DNA of 64,000 nucleotides from CAVSWT01 sp963731745 (GCA_963731745.1 CAVSWT010000010.1:372001-436000), one strand, 5' to 3'. Shown: positions 45,145 to 56,078, numbered from the stretch's first letter. The notes: generated by a model not told the origin, from the letters alone. Numbers and translations: made by a program.

Positions 45145-46499
45145 ATGATTGAATTAAAATTCACAGCAGAAAAGTTAGATGGACAGGTAGTCGGCGGCGT
45201 AATCGCTGCCGACTCTGTTTCCTCTGCAAAGCAAAAAGCAAATTTAATTGCAGTGCAGAATAATTTCCGTATTAAAACTATGGAAAAGAAAAGCACATTT
45301 GTTTATAAAGTACGCAGAGGAAATGAAAAGCCTGTAACAGGCGAGCAAAAAGCTTTTAATAAAAAAGAAGTTTTGAAGCATTATCTCTTCTAGGATACCA
45401 GGTAGTAAGTGTTAACAAAAAACTTATTGATATATCTAAAAAACCTTCTACCGGTGATATATTAATGTTTGTTAAAGTTTGCTCTGATATGCTGGACGAG
45501 AAAATGTCTTATGGTGAAATACTTTCCTTTGTAATAAATGATACAAGGAATAAAATATTAAAAGAAACTTTAAAAGAAATCAGCAAAGATTTAAAGCAAG
45601 GTATGGATAGCGAACAGGCTTTTATGAAGCATAAAAATATTTTCGGATATTTTACTGCATTTATGCTGGGGCTTGCTTCCAAAAGCGGCAACATGGCTGA
45701 GATTTATAGAGCTACAGCAAAATTTTTAGAAAGAAAACATGAATTTAAAAAGAGTTTACGAAGTGCATTAATTACTCCTCTTGTAACTGTATTATTATTA
45801 AATGCCGCTGTGGTTTGGTATGTAGCTTATATATTCCCTGCTACCGCACAATTATTTTTAAGATTCAATATAATACTTCCTCCGATGACTAAATTTACTC
45901 TTGATATGTCTTATTGGTTGTCGGATAATATATGGTATATAATAGCGGCAATCGTAATTCCTATAGTAGCAGGTATTATAACTTATAAACATCCTCGAGG
46001 AAGAGTTTGGTTTGATAAGCAATTAATAAGGCTGCCGTTAATTGGGGAAATACTGCATAAAACATACATAGAAATTTTTTGCCGTGTGTTTTATACACTT
46101 TACAGCGGTTCTGCAGTAAGTATTACTCCAATAAAAATCGGGGCTGAAGCAGTTGGAAATAAATACATTGAAGAGCAAATAAAAAATATTGCTTTGCCAA
46201 TTATGATGCAGAAAGGTATCGGCATTTCAGATGCGTTAGTTGCAACAGGTGTTTTCCCGGATACTGCAATTTCTAAATTCAGGCAGGGTGAAGAAACCGG
46301 GAATATTAAAAAAGCTGCATTACAGTTAGCAAATTATTATGAAAGCGATAGTGTTTACAGGTTAAAGAATTTCATTGAATGGGTACAAATTATAATTGCA
46401 TTCTACATATTAATTGTAATGATATTATTAACCGTGGTTTCAGCAGAGACATCCATTGTAAGTCCTGCTAAACCTGGTGTAATAGATAAGACAAGATAA
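45145..46499 (+). CDS. Type II secretion/type IV pilus inner-membrane platform protein (GspF/PilC), one frameshift
   Basis: About 451 residues corrected. The N-terminal soluble segment (MIELKFTAEKLDGQVVGGVI, like the FxYxA-G opening of PilC) breaks near 45375 and resumes LSLLGYQVVSVNKKL. Two GspF domains follow. The first has FVKVCSDMLDEKMSYGEILS and FMLGLASKSGNMAEI. A transmembrane pair comes next. The second has IFCRVFYTLYSGSAVSITPI and FRQGEETGNIKKAALQLANYY, with a terminal helix. This is the platform that couples the ATPases to pilin assembly. It lies 16 bases after the small pilin gene. Confidence 0.85.
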
Positions 46500-46502
46500 T
46501 TT

Positions 46503-46640
46503 TTGGTCATTCTGAAGGAGTCATAGACTGAAGAATCTTGCAAAGGAAAGAAAAAAGATTCAGCATTTTGTTCGGAATGACAATGTCACATTGAGCTGGT
46601 CGAAATGTGATTGTAATATTCTAAAGTTTTTCGTCTTCGA
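46503..46640. repeat. Dispersed palindromic intergenic repeat, copy C
   Basis: GGTCATTCTGAAGGAGTCAT opens and TTCGGAATGACA closes an imperfect palindrome (46504-46582). A second inverted repeat TCACATT/AAATGTGA follows at 46587-46611, then TCTTCGACAGGCTCAGACTGACAG. It fills almost the whole gap between the gspF and gspE genes. Confidence 0.75.
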
Positions 46641-46683
46641 CAGGCTCAGACTGACAGTATTACATTATGAATGAAAATAAATT

Positions 46684-48529
46684 ATGATTGAAAATAAATA
46701 TAGAAATAACGTCAGATAAGAATTACGATATAGATACTGATTATCTCAAATAAGCTGGGTTATTTATTACTTAAAAAAAGGTGTAATCGAATCTAATACA
46801 CTTGTTAAAGCAGTATTAACAAAAAAGAATGAAGCAGCAACTTCCAATGGTAATGGTAAGCCGCGCAGAAACCTCGCCCAAATATTAGTTCAGGACTTTA
46901 ACTGTAACCATGACATTATCTTTAAAGAAGTAGCAAATCTTTATGCATTCCAAACATTGGAATTTGAATTTGAAGAAGATGATATACCAAAGATAGATAA
47001 AATAAAAAAAATTGTTGATTCTTTTGAAGAAGATCTAAAAAAGCAAATGTTATCGCATAAAGTCATTCCACTAAGATATGATGATAATATAAAAGATAAA
47101 ATAATTTTAGCTGCAGTTGATCCTACCGTAAAAGAAATACCCAAAATTGCTTATAATTTAAACGCAAAAAGCTATGAAGTGGTTTACATACCTATCAGCC
47201 AATATGAAAAATTGATCGAAATTTTAATACCTCCTGAAAATGAATATCTAAAAAATATTAGTGAAGAAGTATATGATTATAAAGATGTTAAAGAAGAAAG
47301 TTCGATTGATGAAGGTCTCTAGAAGTAGAAATCAATAAAAGTGCTTTAATAAATTTATTTGAAGGAGCACTGGTTGAAGGCGTAAGAAGAGGTGCAAGCG
47401 ATATACATATTATTCCGGTCGGAAATATGGAAACCACTATCTCCTTCCGTCTTGACGGCAGGTTAAATTTATGGCATAAGCAGGAAAATACTTTGCCGGA
47501 AGCAGTGATTGCTGTAGTAAAAGATAGATCAAGAGGTTTAGATAGATTCGAAAGAGAAACCGGGCAGGATGGATTTATCCAAAGGGAAATTGACGGGCAT
47601 GTAATAAGATTTAGAGTTTCAATTCTTCCTGTCGCCGGCTCAGAAATTAAAAATAAATTTGAAAGTGTGGTTGTACGAATTCTTGATGACAGAAAAGTAA
47701 TTACTGATCTTGATGAATTAGGTTTAGTCGGATATGCACGGTCATCTTTTGAAAAATCTATAAGCCGGCCGCAAGGGATGGTAATTTTAACGGGGCCGAC
47801 AGGATGCGGTAAAAGCACAACAATTATTGCAGCACTTCATCATGTAATGGACCCTTCTTTAAATGTATTAACTGTTGAAGACCCAATTGAATACGTAATT
47901 AAAGGCGCAAGACAAATAAAACTTAGCCATAAAATGAATTTTGACCAGGCAATAAGATCAATTTTAAGGCATGACCCTGATATCGTTTTGGTTGGTGAAG
48001 TAAGAGACAGAGAAACTGCAGACATAGCAATTAAGCTTGCAAACACAGGACATTTAACCTTTACAACTTTACATACTAATGATGCGCCAAGTGTTGTTTC
48101 GCGTTTGTACAAAATGGGTATTGAACCGTTCCTATTAGCTTATGCAATAAATGTAATTGTTGCGCAGAGATTGGTAAGAAAACTATGCGGCAAATGTAAA
48201 ACCAAAGTTGAAAATTTGGATGATAGCTTTTTTAGAAATCTAAAGCTTAAATCCGGATGAGTGGAGAAACGTTAATATTTATCATCCTAAGGGATGCGAA
48301 AAATGCGCATATACAGGGTTCAGCGGAAGGCTGGCAATTCACGAAACACTTTATTTTACAAAAGAAATTAGTCAAATAGTATTTGATGCCGGCGATAAAA
48401 TTGACGAAGAAAGCATTAGAAAAGCCGCTAAGAAGAGATGGCATGCTTACTTTAAGGGAATCAGGCTTTGAAAGAGTTAAGATGGGGTTAACATCTTTCG
48501 AAGAAGTAATTTCAAATACAACTGAATAA
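46684..48529 (+). pseudogene. Type II secretion/pilus assembly ATPase (GspE/PilB), several frameshifts
   Basis: Reconstructed to about 610 residues. An N-terminal MshEN-like region (LLKKGVIESNTLVKAVL, then LAQILVQDFNCNHDIIFKEV) is followed by the GspE core. It has GASDIHIIPVGNMETTISFR, Walker A LTGPTGCGKSTTIIAAL, Asp box VEDPIEYV, Walker B LRHDPDIVLVGEVRD and His box TFTTLHTNDAP. A zinc knuckle with CGKC and CEKCAYTGFSGR follows. Slips occur near 46700, 46745, 47318, 48255 and 48430, and a TAA is in frame near 46755. All catalytic motifs are intact. It hydrolyses ATP to drive subunit addition. Confidence 0.85.
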
Positions 48530-48540
48530 TAATAATGCGG

Positions 48541-48673
48541 GACATTCTGAAGAATGTTCTTTCGAATGAAGTAATTTCATTCTGAAATAAAAAAATTCCC
48601 TTTGTCGCACTGAGTCAGTCGAATTGTGAATTTAATTATAAAATGCCAGTCTTCGACAAGCTGAGACTGACAG
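48541..48673. repeat. Dispersed palindromic intergenic repeat, copy D
   Basis: GACATTCTGAAGAATGTTCTTTC leads an eroded version, followed by GTCGCACTGAGTCAGTCGAA and TCTTCGACAAGCTGAGACTGACAGAC. The last part closely matches 46633-46655 of copy C. It occupies the gap between gspE and pilT. Confidence 0.7.
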
Positions 48674-48762
48674 ACTTAGGTTTTTGAAAAAATGAGTTAG
48701 AGTAAATTCCTTGGATATTGGATAGAATTGAACATTAAGTAAAAAATAAATAATTAAATATT

Positions 48763-50064
48763 ATGATAATTGAAAAAGAAATAGATAGAACCAGCTACAG
48801 AAAATTTGTAAGTCGTTGAAGCTGAAAATTGTCTAAAAAAGATTACCTCAGAAATTCCAAGAACTTTATTTGGGCCTGATAGGGTAAGCTATTTAATAGA
48901 AAACTTTAATAAAATCAGCGTAGAAGAAAAATTTCTTACTGATGAGTGTACTGGATAATCTTTTAAAAGTAATGGTCGATAAAGAAGCTTCGGATATTGA
49001 ATTAGGCGGATACGGAACAGAGGGATTTGTTTGGATAAGAGTTTATGGTAAGAAAGAGCCAATGACAGAACTCCCAAGTTTTAATGATGATGAATCAGCA
49101 TTGTTAATTCTTTCTATTTTAAATGATAAACAGCGGGATGTTTTAGAAGAAGTTAGAAATCTTGATTTCTCATATACATTAGATTATGTAAATAATATTT
49201 ATGCAAAGAAAAACGGCGACCATCGTGAAATAAGATTTAGAGGAGATGCTTTTTTTGATGTCGACCGCCTGGCAATGAATATGCGTTCCATTGTTCCTCA
49301 GTTAAGAACTTTAGATGAATTAAATTTTCATTCCAATGCACTCAAAGCTCTTTCCTATAATTACATAAAGCAAGGATTAATTTTAATAACCGGTATAACC
49401 GGTTCTGGTAAATCAACCACGCTGGATGCAATTGTTGACTGGCATAATGATAACGCAAATGCGCATATTGTTACTATCGCCTCCCCTCTTGAATACGTGC
49501 ACCGATCAAGGAAATGTATAATCAGGCAGAGAGAAGTGGGTCGTGATGTAAGATCATTTCATGAGGGTGTTGTTCAGGCATTACGCCAGGATCTAGATAT
49601 AATGGTTATAGGTGAAATGAGAGATCCTGCAACAATAATGGCTGCTTTGGAAGTTACAGATACTGGACATAAAGTATTTTCAACACTTGCATACTTCATC
49701 CGCGGTTGAATCTTTAGATAGAATTGTCGCTGAAGTGCCTGAAGTTGAGCAGGAACGGGTAAGATACAGATTAGCTGATGTACTTACCGCAGTTGTATCT
49801 CAAAAATTAGTACCGAGCCTGGATGGAAAACTAATAATGGCTAAAGAAGTTTTAATTGTTAATCCTAATGTAAGAGCAGCGATAAAAAATAATAACACCG
49901 GTGAAATTTATATGATGATTAACCAATCTGCTGCTGCTGGCATGATAACCATGGAGCAGGATTTAAAAATATTATATCATGATAAAAAAATATCATTCGA
50001 AATGGCTTTGCAGTATTCTAATAACAAAGAATTATTTAAACAGATAATTGGAGCTTCAGTATGA
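48763..50064 (+). CDS. pilT: PilT-like twitching/retraction ATPase, frameshifts near both ends
   Basis: The main frame (48942-49709) has DLELGGYG-like opening DKEASDIELGGYGTEGFVWIR, Walker A ITGITGSGKSTTLDAI, IASPLEYVH (Asp box variant), and Walker B DLDIMVIGEMRDPATIMAAL. A slip near 49695 joins STL to HTSSAVESLDRIVAEVP, and the rest runs to 50064. Upstream, pieces reading KKITSEIPRTLFGPDRVSYLI and FNKISVEEKFLTDE point to a start at ATG 48763, giving about 430 residues. The AIRNLIRE motif of classic PilT is replaced by VRAAIKNNNTGEIY. It is expected to power disassembly or retraction. Confidence 0.8.
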
Positions 50065-51578
50065 GTAATAATATAGCTTGTATTTACTTTGAAGGCAATG
50101 ACAGCAAGGTTGCATTATTTAAAAAAGAAAATAATAAACTAACATTATTAAAAGCAGAATCAATTGATGCATCATTGGCTTTTGCAGAAAAACAAGTTGG
50201 GACAAGTGCAGCCGCAGGCAAAACTAATGGCAACGGCAGCAAAGACATGTACTCATTATAATGTCATAAGTGATGAATCCACTGGTTTCAACAGAGCATT
50301 TTTACAAAAATTAAATGAATTCTTTTTTGGGCAGGACTTATCCAAATGCAAGTTTATTCCAATTCTTTGTGAACCTGCCGTATATTTTCAGAAAGTTCAT
50401 GATGAAAAAGATTTGGCGGGATTAAATATTAATGCCAAAGGTAAAATCGACACAACAATTGGGTTTCTTGAAATTATCTGATAACTCAAGTTTGGCTGTC
50501 TATCCGTCGGGTAAGAGTAATTATTTACAAGCTGTCGACTCACTCGCACGAATGAATAATCGAAGAGTTCTTAAGATACCCTCAGTTAAAAGTGCAGAGG
50601 TCTCTCTAGCTTCTTACATCACTAGAAAATTCAAGCTTGATCCTTCTCATATCACTTTGGTGTTGTACACAGGAAAAGAATATTCAAAATTAAAATTTCT
50701 AAAAGGTGAACAACCGCTGCACATCAGCTCCACAATTTCAGTTGGAAAGAATAGCTTCAATGCCCACAATGTGATAGTATCAAAAATTCTATTAGAAATG
50801 GAACACGCAGGGACAAATAAAATTGATAGAATGATTATTTGCGGCGAAGATGAAAGCGAAGATTTTATAAATACTGTCCAGGAAGCATATCCACTTACTA
50901 TTGTATCAAAATTAAAGTTTAAAGATTTAGAAGTTGAAAATGTAGATTCATTCTCTTCCCTTTCCTCTTTTACAATTCCTATTACGGTTGCTGAGGAATA
51001 TTTTGATGAATTGGATAAAAAAGTTTCAGGAATAAATTTACTTCCGAATTATATTCGAGATGAACAGAAGCTTTTCCATTTCAGTTTACCAAGCTATTTA
51101 ATGATGATATTAATATTTGCTTCGGCATTTTTTTTTTCTTATAACTATGTAGCAAACCAGCAGCGAATGAAAGATGTTGATAATGAAATCGGGCGTATTA
51201 AATTGATTCAAGCTCAAAACCAGGAAACTGTTAATAAAATAAAAAGCTATGAAAATAAAATTCAGAATGTTGATAAAACACGTGCTACTCTTAATCAGCT
51301 TTCCAGCGGTACCGGTGTTTTCAGCTTTAATATTAAAAAAATTGCGGATTTTGTCGGACAAAAAAGAAATATGTGGATAAGCAGTATTGATTTATCTGCA
51401 GCAAAAGAATTGAAGATTTCGGGATACACTTTATACAGACCATTAGCACGGCAACTTAACGATTCCTATAATTCAGCAATTCTTAATAATGTTATTATTT
51501 GAACCCTTACGCGATTATAAGACATTCAAATTTTTAATTAAAGCCGGCAGCTTAAATGGAGGAGATGAAAAGAAATGA
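50061..51578 (+). CDS. PilM-PilN fusion-like assembly protein (GspL-like layout), frameshifts
   Basis: About 505 residues when corrected. Residues up to about 310 form an actin-like (PilM/GspL cytoplasmic) part opening MSNNIACIYFEGNDSKVALF and containing ITLVLYTGKEYSK and NKIDRMIICGEDES. Then comes GINLLPNYIRDEQKLFHFS, the INLLP motif that defines PilN. One transmembrane helix (LMMILIFASAFFFSYNYV), a coiled coil and a ferredoxin-like domain (MWISSIDLSAAKELKISGYT) follow. Slips lie near 50250, 50465 and 51500. The ATG overlaps the pilT stop by 4 bases, and the TGA overlaps the next ATG. Confidence 0.75.
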
Positions 51579-52465
51579 ACAGGAAGACAAAAAGCTTATT
51601 AGTATTAGTAATAATATTTGTCTTGGTGACTGCAACCGGGGGAATATCTGGTGTGGTCAGTCCAAGGTAAAAATTTAAATTTAAAAGAAAATGAGCTTAA
51701 AAAATTAAATGCTAATTACGCAAGTATTGAAGTTTTGCAGACTCAGCTTAAAGAGGCTGAAAAAAAAGTAGCGGTAGTGGATTCAATTCTATTTTCAGGA
51801 AATTTTACCATTCCGAAAAACATCACCCAATCTACTTTTTTTGATTTTGTCGATCGTTATAGCGGAGATAATGCTTCATACACTTATACAAATACTGAAT
51901 ACCACGAAGAAAATCTGGAAAGCGGATTCAAATATTATACTTATAAAGTATCCGGCGTCGGTTCTTTTAATAATGTTTATGATCTGGTATACGCAATTGA
52001 ACACAGCAAGGCATTGAAAAAAATTGAATCAGGGCAAATAAACGAAAATACCACAGTAGATTCGAAAGGTATCCCCCATTATCTAGTTAAATTTGATTTT
52101 ATAGTTAGAGTATATTTTTCTTCAAGTGATCAATATGCTGAAGTGAATTATAAAGAGAACAGTTACCATCGGGAAATCTATTTGAAGCTTACTATCCTTT
52201 AATTAGAAATGAAATTCGTCCTAATATAAATAATCTGCCGGATATTCAGGATGCAACTTTAATTTCAATTGTACCTCAAGGCGCTTTTATTATTGATAAT
52301 AAGGGTAATACTCTTATGCTTAAAAAAGGCGACCCTGTTTACCTGGGATATTTAACTGATATTGATTATGAGCAGGAAACTGTAACATTTGTTTTAAACA
52401 AAGGCGGAATTATAGAATACTCGACTTTAAAGTTGGGGAAGAACAAAAAAAATGAAGGTCAATAA
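51575..52465 (+). CDS. PilO-like assembly protein, frameshifts
   Basis: About 297 residues corrected. It opens MNRKTKSLLVLVIIFVLVTA, one membrane helix. A slip near 51645 leads into GKNLNLKENELKKLN and a coiled coil, LQTQLKEAEKKVAVVDSILF. The periplasmic domain is FFDFVDRYSGDNASYTYTNT and YKVSGVGSFNNVYDLVYAIE, a PilO-type pattern (VxGsFxnvydFiyaIE). A second slip near 52165 precedes YYPLIRNEIRPNINNLPDIQ and a C-terminal strand region resembling PilP-like QGAFIIDNKGNTLMLKKGDP. It would link the inner-membrane platform to the secretin. It is translationally coupled to the PilM-PilN gene. Confidence 0.7.
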
Positions 52466-52466
52466 T

Positions 52467-53707
52467 ATGAAGAAGTTTATTATACCTATTTTATTACTTT
52501 TTACTATAACAATTTATAGTCAGGATGAGCTTGGCAGAAAACTCTCTGGAGAATACAATCCATTGGAACTTGTATCCATTACCCAGTACGCAAGTTTTGA
52601 CCAGGCTATAAAAATGTTAAGTGCCGTGAGTGAATTGATAAGTGGAAAGAGTATTGTTTCTACAATCTCCAGTCCTGCACCTATAGGCGTTGAAATAAAA
52701 AAGATGCCCTACATGGATGCACTTAATCTAATAGTGAATGCCAGGAATTTAATGTATGAGGAAAAAGAAGGATCAATAGTAATTAAAAAATAAAGAAATA
52801 ACCAATAGAAGAAACTCTTAAAGATGATGTCTATGCAGATGTTGATGCCAGAGAAGTAAGAATATCTGCATTATTCTTTGAAGCAGATGTTGAAAAAACA
52901 AGAGAGATGGGAATTGATTGGACTACTCTCTTATCAAAAAGCGGTGTAAGTGTTGGAGCTGATTTTAGTACGCAAACGGTCAGAGCAGCAAATGCTGCTT
53001 CAGTTCAACAAGGCATTCCACCTCATGGAAATTTAAATACTGATTTGGAATATACTGTAGGCAGCTTTCATGGAAATACAACTGCTTTATTTAGATTTTT
53101 TGAAACTCAAAATCTTGGTGAGATTATTACCAGCCCTTCCGTAACAGTAAGAGATAGGCAAAAAGGAAGAATACAAGTTGGATCAGATTTCTCAATAAAA
53201 CAAAGAGATTTTTCCGGAAATGTAATTGATAGATTTTATTCTGCCGGTTCAATTGTAGAAGTAACTCCTTATGTCTATAACAAAAAAAATATTGATTACA
53301 TACTATTAAAAGTAAATGTAGAAAAAAGCTCATTTTTCCCAAGTGATCTAACCACTGAAATAAAAAAAACACAAGCAACGTCAGATGTATTATTAATAAA
53401 TGGCGAACAAACGTAATTGGCGGCTTGTTTATAAATGAACAGAATATTGTTAGAAACGGTATTCCTTTTCTTAAAGATTTACCATGGTGGGTGCTTGGAA
53501 TAAGATATTTAACTGGCAGCGATCAAACTGTTGATAGAAAAAAAGAAGTTGTTATAGTAATAAAAGCTGAACTTCTTCCAACACTTGAAGAAAGGGTTAA
53601 CATGGCTGAAAAACAAAATATAATTCAAGAATGAATTGGAGAAGCATCAAAAAGAATTGGATAAAGTTACTCCCAAACCGGATTACATTGATAAATTTAA
53701 CAAATGA
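52467..53707 (+). CDS. Compact secretin (GspD/PilQ-like outer-membrane channel), frameshifts
   Basis: About 413 residues, much shorter than usual secretins (600-750). It has a signal peptide MKKFIIPILLLFTITIYSQ and one small N-domain (KKMPYMDALNLIVNARNLMY, STN-like). A slip at the stop near 52793 leads to the secretin core: VDAREVRISALFFEADVEK, LGEIITSPSVTVRDRQKGRI, SIVEVTPYVYNKKNIDYIL. The core ends VIGGLFINEQNIVRNGIPFLKDLPW and KKEVVIVIKAELLPTL, the hallmark C-terminal secretin block. Slips near 53415 and 53633 are also present. It would form the outer-membrane pore for the pilus or secreted subunits. Confidence 0.8.
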
Positions 53708-53748
53708 TAATTTAAGCAAAATTTTAAAATTAAAATGTAAATAATATT

Positions 53749-55153
53749 ATGAAAAAATTATATCTATAATTTTTATATACTCTGATAATTATCAGCTTAT
53801 CAATATCAGGGTGTAAATTTGGGACAACTGAAGAAAACCCTGTACAATCCACTGAAGGAACTGTTACTGTTTCGGGACAAGTGGTTGAACAATTTACAGG
53901 CGATCCGGTAGCCGGTGTTTCAATTTTAATTATTGGAGGAACATCAAGTTTCGGTGCTACAACGGATAACTCCGGTAGTTATTCACTGGATGTAACAATT
54001 GATCAAGATAAAGAGTTAGTTATTATCGCCGGAAGAAGCGGTTATGAACCAGATACTTTAAGAGTCTTTGCACAAATAAATAGTCTTGTGGATGTACCTT
54101 TGTTTAAGCTGAATAAAAAAGCAGGCACCGGTGAAACTTCTTCTAAAACTGCAGCTTCCATTTATTTATATTCTCAATCATCGCAAAGCATTGGAGTAAA
54201 AGAAAGCGGTTCAAATGAAACAGCACAAATTATATTTGAAGTGTTGGATTCTTTAGGTGTCGCAATTGGTGCAGATAATTCAGTATATGGTTAACTTTAA
54301 ATTTGGTTCAAGCCCTAGCGGCGGAGAATATTTATATCCTGCTTCAGTAGAAAGCAATGCTTTGGGACGTGCCTCAGTAACTTTAAATACAGGAACAATA
54401 GCCGGAGTTGCACAGGTAATTGCTGAATTTACAGTCAATAAAATTAAAGTTCGTTCTAAACCGGTTTTAATAGCAATCCATGGTGGTTTCCCTGATCCAG
54501 GTCATTTTGCCGTTGCTGCTCCAAAGCTTAATTATCCGGAATATGGAATTATTGGTTTTGAAATCCCGTTTACTGCTTTTGTCGGTGATAAATATACTAA
54601 TCCAGTTAGGCAAGGTACTTCAGTTTATTTTGAAGCAACATCAGGAATAATTGAAGGTTCAAATTTAACAGATGACCTTGGAAGATCCACAGTAACTCTA
54701 TTAACCCAGCCTTTCCCAAATCTTAATGAAGCTGGATTTGGCCCTGGATTTTTTAAAGTAACTTCTTCAACCATAGATGAAAATAATAATAAATTCAAAC
54801 ATCAACAGTAAGACTACTAACCGGTTTGCCGCATATCACTGTTACACCTACAACTTTCGACATACAAAATGGAGGCTCACAAACATTCAATTATACTGTA
54901 AGTGATGGAAACGGTAATCCAATGTCTGAAGGTCAAACCATATCTGTTAAAGTATCTGAAGGGGATTTAAAAGTTTCAGGCAATATTGATATAAAAATGC
55001 TGGATACACAGAGCAAAGCATATACTCATTTTTCTATTCACTGCTTATGATGCAAAGCCGGATACAGTAAGACCACATCAAGCAATAATTGACATTGAAA
55101 CCACCGGGCCAAATGGAGATGCTAAAATTAGTATTATTGGAACTGCGAGATAA
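53749..55153 (+). pseudogene. Lipoprotein with carboxypeptidase-regulatory-like and invasin-type Ig domains, broken
   Basis: ATG 53749 gives MKKLYL then TAA, followed in frame by FLYTLIIISLSISGC, a lipobox, so the signal peptide contains a stop. A CarboxypepD_reg-like domain (VSGQVVEQFTGDPVAGVSIL and TTDNSGSYSLDVTI) comes next. Two Big_1/invasin-like Ig domains follow (LGRASVTLNTGTIAGVAQVI and LTDDLGRSTVTLLTQ), then a last Ig-like unit (GGSQTFNYTVSDGNGNPMSE). Slips occur near 54280, 54800 and 55035. As the last gene of the locus it may be an outer-membrane adhesin or pilus-associated anchor. Corrected length is about 465 residues. Confidence 0.65.
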
Positions 55154-55174
55154 ATTAAGAAGTTTTTAATTTTT

Positions 55175-55206
55175 AAAACCCGCAACAGAAAGTTTTGGGT
55201 TTTTTG
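55175..55206 (+). terminator. Terminator at the end of the pilus-like locus
   Basis: AAAACCC and GGGTTTT arms around a 15-base loop followed by T-rich sequence, 22 bases past the lipoprotein stop. It marks the downstream end of the operon. Confidence 0.8.
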
Positions 55207-55220
55207 TTTAATTATTACAA

Positions 55221-55737
55221 TTAAGAATTTTTAAGAATATATTCTATTAACAATCCATTATTATAATATTCGGAATTTTCTAGTTTTCCCTCTTCGTTAT
55301 AAAAACGCCAAACACCTTGCTGCTTTCCATTAATATAATTTCCAATAGATTTTGTCGAGCCATTTGAAAAATAACTTATCCATTCCCGTCGGGTTTATTT
55401 TGTTTAAAATTTCCAACACTTTCTTTTTGACCGTTTGGATAAAAATAGTTCCATTCACCAACATTTAAATTATTTTTTATATAACCATATTTCTCAACTT
55501 GTCCGCTCATATAATAAGTTAAAAAGGCTCCGTTTTTATTCCCTTCACAACATCCATTTCAATTACCACATCTGCTGTATCTATTATGGTTCCGGTGTAT
55601 AATCCATCATTATTGGAATTATATATTAGCCCATCCTGGCCTAATCTATAGTCATATTTGGATTCATACTTACCGCAGGAAGTTAATAAAATTGAAACAG
55701 TTAGAAGAGCTGGGAAAGAAAATATTAAATTCTTCAT
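55221..55737 (-). CDS. YwqK/MORN-repeat-like lipoprotein, frameshifted
   Basis: A lipoprotein signal (MKNLIFSFPALLTVSILLTSC) opens a protein with repeats of the form NGxxxGxWxxYYxxGQ. The first frame has DGLIYNSNNDGLYTGTI and after a slip near 55525 continues NGAFLTYYMSGQVEKYGYI and NVGEWNYFYPNGQKESVGNF. After another slip near 55385 it has NGSTKSIGNYINGKQQGVWRF, YNEEGKLENSEYYNNGLL. This is the YwqK-type antitoxin/MORN-like repeat family, often annotated as antitoxin but without proven function here. Corrected length is about 172 residues. Confidence 0.65.
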
Positions 55738-56078
55738 ATAAACCTTAATTATTTTGCAATTTTTAACCCAATATTAATGCCAAATGTTTTATTTGAGAAT
55801 TAACAAGTATTTTGGACTTTTTTCTAAAAAATAATTTCTTTAGAAAATACTACATCTATTATTTACAATAAGGCAGTAGAAATTAAATTGTTGTAAGGAT
55901 TAAGTATATGGTATTCTTTTGAATTATTTAGTGAAACAAATCAATAATAAGTGACTCTGTTACATAAATTACATATTATAAATCGAAAAATTATGATCAA
56001 CTATTTCAAAAAAGCTGAGGAATTCCTTACTTTAATAGATGCATTCTCTGTATACCTTCAAAAAAGCGTGCATGTATC

